Below are positions 15,551-25,000 of a stretch of DNA of 64,000 nt, piece by piece. A program made the translations under genes and the position numbers. The notes beneath the pieces are model-generated. The model had not been told where the DNA came from. It did no database searches and worked only from the letters and a program-made list of their open reading frames with translations. This stretch comes from JAALKW01 sp963974485. GTDB lineage: Bacteria > Pseudomonadota > Gammaproteobacteria > Legionellales > Legionellaceae. The stretch covers positions 1 through 64,000 of the forward strand of contig CAXBBS010000001.1 of assembly GCA_963974485.1 (NCBI GenBank), in the 5' to 3' direction. Positions within the stretch are counted from its first letter, which is position 1, and every line of letters begins with the position of its first letter.

Positions 15551-16612
15551 CCACTCGGCTGCGGTATGCGTGGCCCAGGGGCCAATGCGGGGTAAGGTGT
15601 AACGCTCTTCCCCCTGCTGCGTACCCAAACGATACGTAAGCACCACATCTGAGCTTCCCACGTGTGACACACCCTGCCAATAAGCCTCCATACCCGATGC
15701 ATGAAAATAACACCTTGTGGAATCATCATCATGCTCTCTAAACGAAAGATAAGCATGATTATTAGGGTTTTGTAGCAAGCTTTGTAAAATGCCCCCTGTT
15801 GTCTCATCAAACACCGTAGCCTTTAGCTTTTGGCATTCAAACAACATCGATAATTGTGCAGATGCCGTGTGTTCTGTCGACGCAATAAGATAAGCCGCAA
15901 CCAAAGGTTTAATTATCTTACGCACGTCCTCTACAACGTGTTTTTCACATCGAACTTTAAACATTAAATAAGGCATTTCTAAACAATAACCAAGCTGACA
16001 CGGTATATTAACTAAAGCATGCTCTAAAACTTGAGCGATTTGTCCTTCCGCCACACCAAACAAACGCCACGTGAGTATTTCTTTTTCACTCGCAATCATT
16101 AATTTTTGTAATAAAGGTAAAGCATACGTTTGAAACATAGGCATGCATTCGTTGGGCGGACCAGGCAATATAATAAACAATCGCTTATCTTGTTGATAAG
16201 CACAGCCCATGGCTGTTCCGTTAGGATTAGGAAATAACGTTGCTTCTTTAGGAAAAAGCGCCTGTTGACGATTGCCATCATCCATCAAAAGCTTTGCCCG
16301 CTTAAGACGTGTCTCAACATGCAACAATGCATCTGCATACTCAATAAGTGCTTGGTTAAGATATCGAGCCAAAGCAAAGCGCGTACGATCGTCTGAAGTA
16401 GGTCCTAAACCACCGGTTATAATCATCACCTGATGTTTATGCCCTAAAAATTCTAATGCATCAACCAACTCGTGTTGTTTATCACCACAGACCACGTGCA
16501 TGCCAATAGACATGCCTTCAGAACTCAGAATCTTTGCAATCACCTGAGTTGAGGTATTCAGCGTATCACCGTGCGTTAACTCATCCCCTGTTGCAAGCAA
16601 CCCTATGGTCAT
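15497..16612 (-). CDS. CinA-like competence/damage protein (YfaY-type)
   Basis: The N-terminal half is a MoaB/MogA-like CinA domain: IGLLATGDELTHGDTLNTST, IITGGLGPTSDDRTRFALARYL and FILPGPPNECMPMF-type motifs are present. The C-terminal half is diverged, like E. coli YfaY, and lacks a convincing nicotinamide-nucleotide amidase signature. CinA proteins act in pyridine nucleotide salvage; the activity here is uncertain. The start ATG 16612 gives the family N-terminus. It lies 16 nt downstream of the Stealth gene on the same strand, and overlaps the 3' end of obgE by 54 nt. Confidence 0.8.
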   Translation of the reverse strand: MTIGLLATGDELTHGDTLNTSTQVIAKILSSEGMSIGMHVVCGDKQHELVDALEFLGHKHQVMIITGGLGPTSDDRTRFALARYLNQALIEYADALLHVETRLKRAKLLMDDGNRQQALFPKEATLFPNPNGTAMGCAYQQDKRLFIILPGPPNECMPMFQTYALPLLQKLMIASEKEILTWRLFGVAEGQIAQVLEHALVNIPCQLGYCLEMPYLMFKVRCEKHVVEDVRKIIKPLVAAYLIASTEHTASAQLSMLFECQKLKATVFDETTGGILQSLLQNPNNHAYLSFREHDDDSTRCYFHASGMEAYWQGVSHVGSSDVVLTYRLGTQQGEERYTLPRIGPWATHTAAEWLSFRIFDLINQAHDFVA

Positions 16613-16628
16613 CCACGTACACCTTATA

Positions 16629-17618
16629 TTAAATTATTTTTGGAATATGCGCGTCTAACCATGTCACCAACGCATGTCGTACTGCAGATGTAGCTTGATC
16701 TAAACTTTGTATACAAATAAACAAAATACGTGAATTGCGATGTGCTCGAGCTAATCTTGATTGAATCTTAGGCCATGCATGATGCGTTGTATGCACGCTT
16801 ACAGCCTGTAGGGCATTATTAATCACGAGATGCTTATCTCTCAAGCCCAAATGATACACCAATGAAATACTCCAAAACTGCCCTGGAGAGCGTACACGAT
16901 CATGTAAGTTTTTTAAAATAATATCTGGGTGAGCTTCAAAATAATCAGCAAACACCTGCTTAACAAGTGGAAACGGAACATGAGGTAAGTGTAAAAATTT
17001 ATGTGTGTAACCTGCAAGTTTTGCGCTATTTTCTTGATATTGACGATGAGGAGCAATCGGTTTCGATGAAAAATACGTCCTCCATTTATGTGCGTGCTGT
17101 GTTTTCCACATACCACGCACCACCGGCAAGCCTTCAAGAAAAAAATCAGTCGGCTCAACAGGCCTCAATAAGGCGCAGTCATCGTTTAAATAAATAAATT
17201 GCTCCGACAAACCTGGAATGCGCCACAACATCGACTCAATACTTAAGCTATTAAACGTCGGTAAATATTCTTCAAAATTTTTGAAAATTTCACGATGATC
17301 AATGATTTTAATTCGATCCTCATACGAAGTGCCTTGCAATGCCGTGATGATGGAAGGCACTTGACCATCAGTTACAACATAAATCGTCCGTAACCAAGGA
17401 GCAAAGTGAAGCAACGAACGTAAGCAATAATTAATTTCACCTGAAGAATTAAAACGGGTTGGAGCCACTGAGTCATCAGATGGCGTATCTTTATAAATAG
17501 ATTTTAAATAGGTTTGACGTTTTTTAATATGCAAAACATCTGAGCCATCCACCCAGGTTACAACCGCATCAACAACCACCAAGGCGTTCCTTACGTTATT
17601 ACGGCAACAACGCTTCAA
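16629..17618 (-). CDS. Stealth-family capsule/glycan phosphotransferase
   Basis: The 329-residue protein carries the Stealth conserved regions in order: CR1 VDAVVTWVDGSD (about residues 16-27), CR2 with RFNSSGEINYCLRSL and PWLRTIYVVTDGQVP, the FIYLNDDC segment (CR3-like), then a Trp/His-rich end. The family contains hexose-1-phosphoryltransferases of bacterial capsules and animal GlcNAc-1-phosphotransferase, hence a role in phosphosugar linkage of a surface polymer is likely. There are no membrane segments, so it is probably cytoplasmic. Start uncertain by about 12 codons. Standing apart from the polysaccharide genes at 56-64 kb. Confidence 0.8.
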   Translation of the reverse strand: MKRCCRNNVRNALVVVDAVVTWVDGSDVLHIKKRQTYLKSIYKDTPSDDSVAPTRFNSSGEINYCLRSLLHFAPWLRTIYVVTDGQVPSIITALQGTSYEDRIKIIDHREIFKNFEEYLPTFNSLSIESMLWRIPGLSEQFIYLNDDCALLRPVEPTDFFLEGLPVVRGMWKTQHAHKWRTYFSSKPIAPHRQYQENSAKLAGYTHKFLHLPHVPFPLVKQVFADYFEAHPDIILKNLHDRVRSPGQFWSISLVYHLGLRDKHLVINNALQAVSVHTTHHAWPKIQSRLARAHRNSRILFICIQSLDQATSAVRHALVTWLDAHIPKII

Positions 17619-17666
17619 AGGAAACTGCTGCCTTAAGTATTGTACACCAAAAGCAGCAATAAAATA

Positions 17667-17873
17667 TTATTCTTGTGTAGCCGCATCTTCCATAGCTTCA
17701 GTAGATGGTTGCGCTGAGGTCATATCTGTAGCCGCAGGAGATACCATTTGCTCCTGTGCTTGAGTCTGCATATCATCAGCTTGCACTTCAGGTTTTGGGG
17801 CTGCATTATCACCACATGCACTGATCATAAGAGCCATCATTCCTGTGGCAGCTATCATAGCTAAACGTTTCAT
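17667..17873 (-). CDS. Small putative lipoprotein
   Basis: The start at ATG 17873 is supported by GGAGAAGG just upstream. The protein (68 residues) has a signal peptide MKRLAMIAATGMMALMISAC with a lipobox ending at Cys20, then a low-complexity, Gln/Ala/Thr/Glu-rich acidic tail. No family recognised. Asn/Gly after the Cys (CGDN) puts Gly at +2, compatible with outer-membrane sorting. It is divergent from the APC transporter gene at 18022. Confidence 0.65.
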   Translation of the reverse strand: MKRLAMIAATGMMALMISACGDNAAPKPEVQADDMQTQAQEQMVSPAATDMTSAQPSTEAMEDAATQE

Positions 17874-18021
17874 TACCTTCTCCATGTTATTAAATAAACA
17901 GTTCACTTCTTCAGTTTAGCAAAATATCAAGCGAAAGAAAGCTATCAAGCGAACTCAATTAGCATAGTTTCGATGATCCCGTTATACTGAACAGCTTTTT
18001 AACATAACAGGTTCTTTTTTC

Positions 18022-19422
18022 GTGAAAGCATGGTCCTCTGAAAAAATATCTACCTTGGCACTTATTCTGCTGATTACAGGTGCTATCGATAGCATCCGCA
18101 ATTTACCCGCAGCCGCCCTATTTGGCCCCAAGCTTATTTTCTTTTTCTTACTTGGCGCACTAATATTTTTAATTCCTATCGCACTTATTTCAGCGGAACT
18201 CGCCTCCACCTGGCCTGATGAAGAAGGAGGGGTATACAGTTGGGTTAAGCATGCGTTTGGTGACACCATGGCATTTTTTACGATCTGGCTCCAATGGATT
18301 AACACCCTCGTCTGGTACCCAACCATCTTGTCTTTTATTGCGGGCACACTTGCCTACTTAGTTAATCCCGCGCTCGCACATAACAAAGCTTATCTTATTA
18401 CAGTCATTCTTCTTGTTTTTTGGTCTTTGACATTATTGGGCCTCAAAGGATTAAAAGCATCAACTGCGTTTGCAAGCTTTTGCGCCATCGTCGGCATGAT
18501 AATTCCCATGGGAATTATTATTGCCCTTGCCATCATTTGGTTATCCCAAGGCCATCATCTCGCCATTGATTTAAGCCCAAAACACCTGATTCCTCACTGG
18601 AGTGACACGCAATCATGGGGTTCGCTCACCGCGATTGTTACATCCTTTCTTGGAATGGAACTTGCTGCTGTTCATGTTCGAAACGTCAGAAACCCACAAA
18701 AGAACTTTCCTCGTGCCATGTTGGTTTCTGTCATCTTAATTTTAACAACCATGATTTTGGGCTCACTCGCCATTGCTTTTGTGCTCCCACAAGAAAAAAT
18801 TAGTTTAGTCCAAGGGGTCATGCAAGCCTTCAATAATTTCTTCGAAGTCTACCACTTAACAGCGATCATGCCCGTGGTTATTATTATGCTCCTGTTAGGC
18901 AGCTTAGGAGGTATGGTTAATTGGATTATATCGCCCGCCAAAGGCTTGCTACTCGCCGCCGACCAAGGCTTTTTACCACCGTGGCTGTACCGCCTCAACA
19001 AGCACGGTATTGCCTCACGCATTTTGATACTACAAGCCGTGCTTGTTACGGTTCTATGCAGCGGTTTTTTCTTGCTGCCTTCGATTAATTCGATTTATTG
19101 GTTGTTCACCGCGCTCAGCACCGAACTCTACCTAGTGATGTATGTATTTTTATTTATTGCAGCGTTCAAATTAAAGAAAAAATACCTCAGTCGTCCTCGG
19201 CATTTTTCTGTGCCAGGCGGACGCATCGGTTACTATGCGACCTGCGTGCTTGGTCTGGTTGGTTGCTTAATTAGCTTAGTCGTTGGATTTTTTCCGCCCG
19301 AAGAGAGTCTTGATATGGGTGGAACACTTCAGTTTCGCCTCATCTTTGCCTGCGGAATTATGCTCATGATGCTCCCCGCAGGGCTTTTATATCTTTATCG
19401 ACAAAAACGTTTATCTAAATAA
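18022..19422 (+). CDS. APC-superfamily amino acid transporter or antiporter
   Basis: The 466-residue protein has about 12 hydrophobic segments and the APC N-terminal pattern (ITGAIDSIRNLPAAALFGP, then SAELASTWPDEEGGVYSWV). It resembles the glutamate/GABA antiporter branch that is common in amino-acid-dependent intracellular gammaproteobacteria. The substrate cannot be assigned. The start is GTG 18022. Its last 28 nt overlap the 3' end of mpl on the other strand. Confidence 0.85.
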   Translation: MKAWSSEKISTLALILLITGAIDSIRNLPAAALFGPKLIFFFLLGALIFLIPIALISAELASTWPDEEGGVYSWVKHAFGDTMAFFTIWLQWINTLVWYPTILSFIAGTLAYLVNPALAHNKAYLITVILLVFWSLTLLGLKGLKASTAFASFCAIVGMIIPMGIIIALAIIWLSQGHHLAIDLSPKHLIPHWSDTQSWGSLTAIVTSFLGMELAAVHVRNVRNPQKNFPRAMLVSVILILTTMILGSLAIAFVLPQEKISLVQGVMQAFNNFFEVYHLTAIMPVVIIMLLLGSLGGMVNWIISPAKGLLLAADQGFLPPWLYRLNKHGIASRILILQAVLVTVLCSGFFLLPSINSIYWLFTALSTELYLVMYVFLFIAAFKLKKKYLSRPRHFSVPGGRIGYYATCVLGLVGCLISLVVGFFPPEESLDMGGTLQFRLIFACGIMLMMLPAGLLYLYRQKRLSK

Positions 19423-20759
19423 GACTGTAGGCCTTGGTGCACCGCTTCAAGGCTTCGGTTACTCATCACCAGCAAAGCATCACCTGTGTGCGCCTCGGAA
19501 CCCACCGCCTCAACTAACGCATCAACCGAATCAAACATGCACCACGTTTTAGGATAAGTATTCAGTCGCCCTTCCGAGCGCTCAGCATCACGATTTAAAA
19601 CATACACTCGATCAGCCTCACTGAGCGCCTCAATCGGTCGCGTACCGTGTACCCCTGTTCGCATACTGTAAGACGCAAACTCAACAATTGCTAGAACACG
19701 CGCATGCGTATCACGCAGTTTAATCGCAGCCACTGTTTTTCCCATAGCGGTTGGGTGATGTGCAAAATCATCATAGAGCTTCATGCCATAGGCATCCATT
19801 CGCAGCTCAAGCCGGCGCTTCACCGGTGAAAATTGCTCGAGTGCACGTGCCGCAACGTCCGGACGAACACCTGCATGGGCACTCGCCGCCAAGGCAGCCA
19901 AAGCATTCTCAATATTAAATTGGCCCATTAAACCCCATTTAATATCTGCTACAAGCTCGTCATGATAAAATATTTGAAAATGCTCACCCGATGCATCGAG
20001 TAATTCTGCGCGCCACACAGCACGTCCTGAACATGCCATCGTTGATGTATGACTGAACGCGCCTCTTGCCATAACCTCATTTAAAGCCTCATCATCTCGC
20101 GGATGAAGTACTTGCCCTTTTGATGGAATCGTCTTTAAAAAATAATGCATTTGCTGCTGAATCGCAGCAAGATCAGCATAAATATCCGCGTGATCAAACT
20201 CCAGATTATTGATAATTGCACACTCAGGACGATAATGCATAAACTTTGGTCGTTTATCAAAAAATGCACTATCATACTCATCGGCTTCTATCACAAACCA
20301 CGCACCCTCACCAAGACGCGCACTTGTTTCAAAGTTTGTTGCTACACCACCGATTAAAAAACCCGGTTTTAAATCAGCTTGCTCCAGAATAAAGGCCAAC
20401 ATGGATGTCACCGTTGTTTTACCATGCGTACCTGCAACAGCAATCACCTGATAACGTGACAAAATATTTTCAGCAAGCCACTGAGGTCCTGATATATAAG
20501 ACTTGCCAGCATTCATCACAGCCTCCATAACAGGCATACCACGGCTTACAGCATTACCAACCACCACGCAGTCCGCTCGTAAAGCATCCACCTCATCAAC
20601 ATAACCCTCAGTCCAAACAATACCCTTGGCTTCTAAAAGCGTACTCACCGGGGGATAGCAATTGGCATCACTTCCTGTGACCTGAAACCCTGCCTCACGC
20701 GCCAGCAAAGCCAGTGCACTCATGAATGTCCCACCTATTCCTAATACATGCAGATGCAT
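19395..20759 (-). CDS. mpl: UDP-N-acetylmuramate:L-Ala-gamma-D-Glu-meso-DAP ligase
   Basis: Peptidoglycan recycling ligase that attaches the recovered tripeptide to UDP-MurNAc. The 454 residues have the Mur ligase layout: N-terminal Rossmann (HVLGIGGTFMSALALLA), ATP site AGTHGKTTVTSML (about residues 108-120), central NNLEFDHADIY, and C-terminal DDFAHHPTAM. The Mpl-type N-terminus and EFASYSMRTGVH region separate it from MurC, which is also present at 47415. Fifth gene of the minus-strand run from ftsK; it starts 15 nt after the OTU-like gene. Confidence 0.93.
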   Translation of the reverse strand: MHLHVLGIGGTFMSALALLAREAGFQVTGSDANCYPPVSTLLEAKGIVWTEGYVDEVDALRADCVVVGNAVSRGMPVMEAVMNAGKSYISGPQWLAENILSRYQVIAVAGTHGKTTVTSMLAFILEQADLKPGFLIGGVATNFETSARLGEGAWFVIEADEYDSAFFDKRPKFMHYRPECAIINNLEFDHADIYADLAAIQQQMHYFLKTIPSKGQVLHPRDDEALNEVMARGAFSHTSTMACSGRAVWRAELLDASGEHFQIFYHDELVADIKWGLMGQFNIENALAALAASAHAGVRPDVAARALEQFSPVKRRLELRMDAYGMKLYDDFAHHPTAMGKTVAAIKLRDTHARVLAIVEFASYSMRTGVHGTRPIEALSEADRVYVLNRDAERSEGRLNTYPKTWCMFDSVDALVEAVGSEAHTGDALLVMSNRSLEAVHQGLQSYLDKRFCR

Positions 20760-20774
20760 CTGCCTGCTCTCCCA

Positions 20775-21992
20775 TTAAATATGTATTTTGTTAGTATAAG
20801 CCATGGATGGATGAGTTTGGTGTAAATCTTTAAATATATTAACTGCCAAATCTTGAGCCACAGCTTTCCTATCCAAATTATATAACATATTAAACTCTCG
20901 ATAGAGGGGGTTTTGAGCAAATAAATTATTTACAAGGCCGTTCGTCTTAACACCATCCCATTGATTTGCATGTATATTTTGATATGCTTTTAGGACGGCC
21001 ATGCCTTCGTGCTTTAATTGATGGCACATGTATGCCGCGACCAAGCTACGCATAGAGTGCTGAAAAATATTCCAATAGCTATAAACCGTTAGATTATACT
21101 GCCGGGGGCTTACCGTCCCCAGTGCAAATAAAGCCTTAGCCCGATTTGAATCTCTCATCCCCGGGTCGAATTTGCACCAAGCTTGAAACACCGATGACAC
21201 TTCAAGCTCTTTAGCCGTTCTCATGTCGTGACAAATATATCTTGCCAAACCTAAAGAAAAGGCATAAAACAAGCAGTCGCCCCCACCGGGATTATTGATA
21301 TACTGACGATTTTCTTCTTCACCAACCACGGGTTCTTTACCAAACATGGTAGTCCAGTGCACACCCCCATGATTAATCAGCTGAATATAATGATTCCCCA
21401 TCAGTTGAATGTTATCTGTTTTTCCTGGATTTAAATCAGAGACACGGCCCAAAGCATTAACGCGAACATTTGCTGGAATTCGTACAACACGATAAGGAAT
21501 ATCCAACAAAAGAGATAAATAATGCACATGAAGCTCGGTGCCCCACGTTCCAGCCACTCGAATATTTTGTACGCCTGCAATCAAGGGTGAGTGAGCATCA
21601 ACAAATAGGACATCCGTTCCACTTGACTTTAGCAGCTCAGAGTCCACGCCGTACAATAAAGAGATAAAACGCTCCAAAGGATCAGAATCTAGAACAGGTG
21701 CCCGCGGCAATATAATCTTAGCCGAAAATGTTTTTGCTTTTATTGGGTGATGTGACGTTTGTTTAGTTTTGTTTTTTGACGGTGCACTCGAACTAAAAAA
21801 GCGCAACGCAGAATGCATGACACCTGAAAACGACGTCGACACACCCAAGGCAATCCCCCACGGACCGGAACACAGTAAGAATAATCCCAGACCAACCACA
21901 GCCCCGGCTGCAGCAGATGTTACCCAATGCCCCAACACATCAAGAAAAAAAGTCGGTGATATATCATTTTTTTCTTTTTTAGAGCGCGCCAT
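20775..21992 (-). CDS. OTU-like cysteine protease candidate with permuted motif order
   Basis: The 405-residue protein has a hydrophobic N-terminal region (about residues 15-60), a Lys/Ser-rich linker, then a domain with OTU-deubiquitinase-like motifs. WGTELHVHYLSLLLDIPYRV (150-169) resembles the OTU WG-x-x-EL helix, NHYIQL (200-205) resembles the catalytic-His motif, and GGGDCLFYAFSLGL (236-249) resembles the catalytic Cys motif (Cys240). In ordinary OTUs the Cys motif comes first; here it comes last, implying circular permutation. HW at 212-213 is an alternative His. The C-terminal 150 residues are helical and unassigned. A ribosome binding site GGGGG precedes the ATG. The gene lies 16 nt after yhdP and 15 nt before mpl. 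Likely a host-directed effector, by inference. Confidence 0.6.
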   Translation of the reverse strand: MARSKKEKNDISPTFFLDVLGHWVTSAAAGAVVGLGLFLLCSGPWGIALGVSTSFSGVMHSALRFFSSSAPSKNKTKQTSHHPIKAKTFSAKIILPRAPVLDSDPLERFISLLYGVDSELLKSSGTDVLFVDAHSPLIAGVQNIRVAGTWGTELHVHYLSLLLDIPYRVVRIPANVRVNALGRVSDLNPGKTDNIQLMGNHYIQLINHGGVHWTTMFGKEPVVGEEENRQYINNPGGGDCLFYAFSLGLARYICHDMRTAKELEVSSVFQAWCKFDPGMRDSNRAKALFALGTVSPRQYNLTVYSYWNIFQHSMRSLVAAYMCHQLKHEGMAVLKAYQNIHANQWDGVKTNGLVNNLFAQNPLYREFNMLYNLDRKAVAQDLAVNIFKDLHQTHPSMAYTNKIHI

Positions 21993-22008
21993 TCATAGGC
22001 CCCCTGCA

Positions 22009-25000
22009 CTAATCAGCCTTAAGGTTAGTAGGATCTTCTTTTTGGGCGATAGGTTTTTTATAAATATGTACTTGTTGAACCACCGGCTCAAGCCATGGAC
22101 CGGAGACATCATACGTATATCCACTGATTTTCTCCATACCTTGATTAATTAACTTACTGGCCACCCATGTTGCAATACCTGCAACAGGCCCACCAGCGAT
22201 GGTTGCAACAATGGGTAAGCTCGCCGTAATATGAGGAGATATATGTAACGAGATGTCATACAGATGTTTATCTAAATCAAGAGAACCCTTCATGGTTGCC
22301 CGCGCAACTGGGCCATCAATAGCGCTATCTTCCGTGTCCATAATGCCGTGAGCCAACACAAAATTCCCTTCAAATTTATCAAAACTATACCCTGACTTAG
22401 ATAAATCACTAAAATCAAGCTTCAATCGCCTCGGAATCGTTTGCAAGCTCAAAATACTTAAAAGCTTGCCAAGCCCCATTTTTTTCTCTGTTTCAGGGCT
22501 TAAATTTGTAATACGCCCATCTTTAAAGACAATATGCATATTTCCGATGATGCCTTTTATTGAAAAATCATCTGGTGAACCATCCCATCGTCCACTCAAT
22601 TGCAAATCACCACTTTTCGCCTCAACCACGGGAGAAATACCCCAATAATTCAAAGCAGCCTCTAAATCATGTATTTTTAATCGCGCATCAATGAGCGTTT
22701 GAGGTTTAGGTGCCTCTTGCCACCCACCTGAAAACGTTAAATCATAATTATCGGCACTTAAGGCTCCTGATTCCAGCCGCCAAACATCGCCTTCAAGGCG
22801 CTTGCCTTTTAGTGATAACTTACCGGCATTCACATCACCGATCTGTAACGAACCTAGTGTTAAATCTATATTGGGAATATTATTCGGCTTCCATTTACGT
22901 TTATGTGGCGTCGATATATCAGATGGTGCTACAACCCAACGCGATACATATCCACGCAAACTATCTTGCTTGGTGTCATAGGTCAGATTTGCTGATACGG
23001 CCTCTTCGTTCATTGCAATAGACCACGCTCGACCAGGGGCGCGATGTGCATTCAGCTTGATATGTTTATAATGCTGACTAAGTACATCAGCTTCATTAAA
23101 TTTAAATGCGACCGTTTGAAACGAATCCAACCATGTTGCATCACTTGATGTTTTTGACGATTCAGATATTTTTACGCGCGCCGCTTGCCAAGGCTCCCAA
23201 TCCAAACGATTAAATTCGCCACGAAGCGCAACGCCTGACTTTTTACTTAATACGGCTGATTGACCGCCTAAAACCACCTCGCCACGTGCCAGATGAAACG
23301 GCAAAGTCTGACCATCAAACCAAACATCAGCGCTTAGTCGTTGATCATAATTTATGCTCAAACGTGCACCACGTGTAAGATTAAAATAAGTCCCTATTTT
23401 AAGTGAAACACGTTCATCGCGGACTTTTCCTAAAGGCGCTGGCAAGGCAATATCTAATCCTTCAAGAGACGAGCTCATTGTCACCTTATCTAAATCATCA
23501 GGATCATCGGTAATCACGACCTGGCTATTAAACGCAACACGTCCTTGCATCAAAGCAAGTACGGGCAAGGATAAAGCATCTTGGAGACCATGGACGGAAA
23601 GATGCCCATCCATATCAATCCCTAACCCATGCTCCTCGCCTAAAATCCGATGAACATCAAGCGCTATCGGCTCATCAAATAATTGCGCCGACAAACGACT
23701 GGTCAACACACCATGCTCGTCAAACGGCAAAGCACCGGATAGATGATGCAAACCAACGGTTTGAGATAGATCTTTCACAAAAAGATCATTATCTTGAAAA
23801 TCCACACGCCCTTGAATTTTTAATTGTTCAGGACCAGGATAAAACGGAAAATCCATGGCTAAACTCAAGACCGCGGGGCGCTTTATCATTAAGCTATCCA
23901 GTTTCGCTAAACGCTCATGCAGGGGTGAGTTCGCGATATAACCCAGCATATCTTCACAAGGAGCTGTCGCTTCAGAGCGAACAGAGAGCACTTCACGCCC
24001 CAGGCCTAAATCCGTCACACGAAGATTAGCATGATCGATAGGGGTTCCTTGAAACATCGCTTGCGATACTTCGGCCGCAAGTGTTCGTTTATCAAGATGC
24101 AACGTTGCACTGATATCTTTTGTTAATGGCCAATTGGGATTAAATCGTAAATCGACACCACTCATCGAGCCCGTGATTAAAAAATCACCCGGACCTTCAT
24201 CAAAAGGAAAAGCCTGCAATACCCCCTGAACATGAACACGCCCTGATGCGTGATTAACGCGCGTAATATCATGCTGAATCCATTCGTTTAATTTAGGCTT
24301 TATATGATTTTCTGGCAGGTAAGGCAGCCAAAACGTTGCGTCATGGAGAGCAAACGATAGATCGCCTTGCAGGATTCCTGCTGAGTCACTTGATACATCA
24401 TCCAACACGCCTCGCGCACTAAATACACCATTAGGATGCTGAAGAACACCTCGCTCAAAACTTATACGCCAGCCATGACTCAATGCCTTCCACACCACCG
24501 TCGCATTCACCAAATCAAACACAAGGGGCGCTTTATTTTTCATCGAAAGTTTCACACCTTCGCCATCCAGGGCTAAGCGCCCCTCTTTCGGCTCCCATGC
24601 TAAGGCACCTGATAATTGATTAACCGCTGGAATTTTTCCTCGTTCACGCCAAGAAAGATGTGAAAAACGAGACAAAACATAATCAAGCTTCCCATCCTGA
24701 AAACCCAATTGCGTGTTATTCAATTGCCCTCGTGGCTTCATCAGAAGTAACGGCTGTAAAACTTCAGGCCCCTCTTGTAAAAGCTCACGTACTGGCTCAA
24801 GTAAAATTGTTTTAACAAAAAGACGATAACGCTGTTCTTCAGCCTTATAATCCAAGGTCATTGCATTTTCAGGCCAGGTGGTTTTACCCGCCGTCAATCG
24901 AACATGATCCGCACTCCATCGCCATCCGTCAGCCGTCCCCTCCCAAACAAGATTTGCACTCAAACGGTCAATCGTTTGTGATTGTTTTTGGGAGTTTTCT

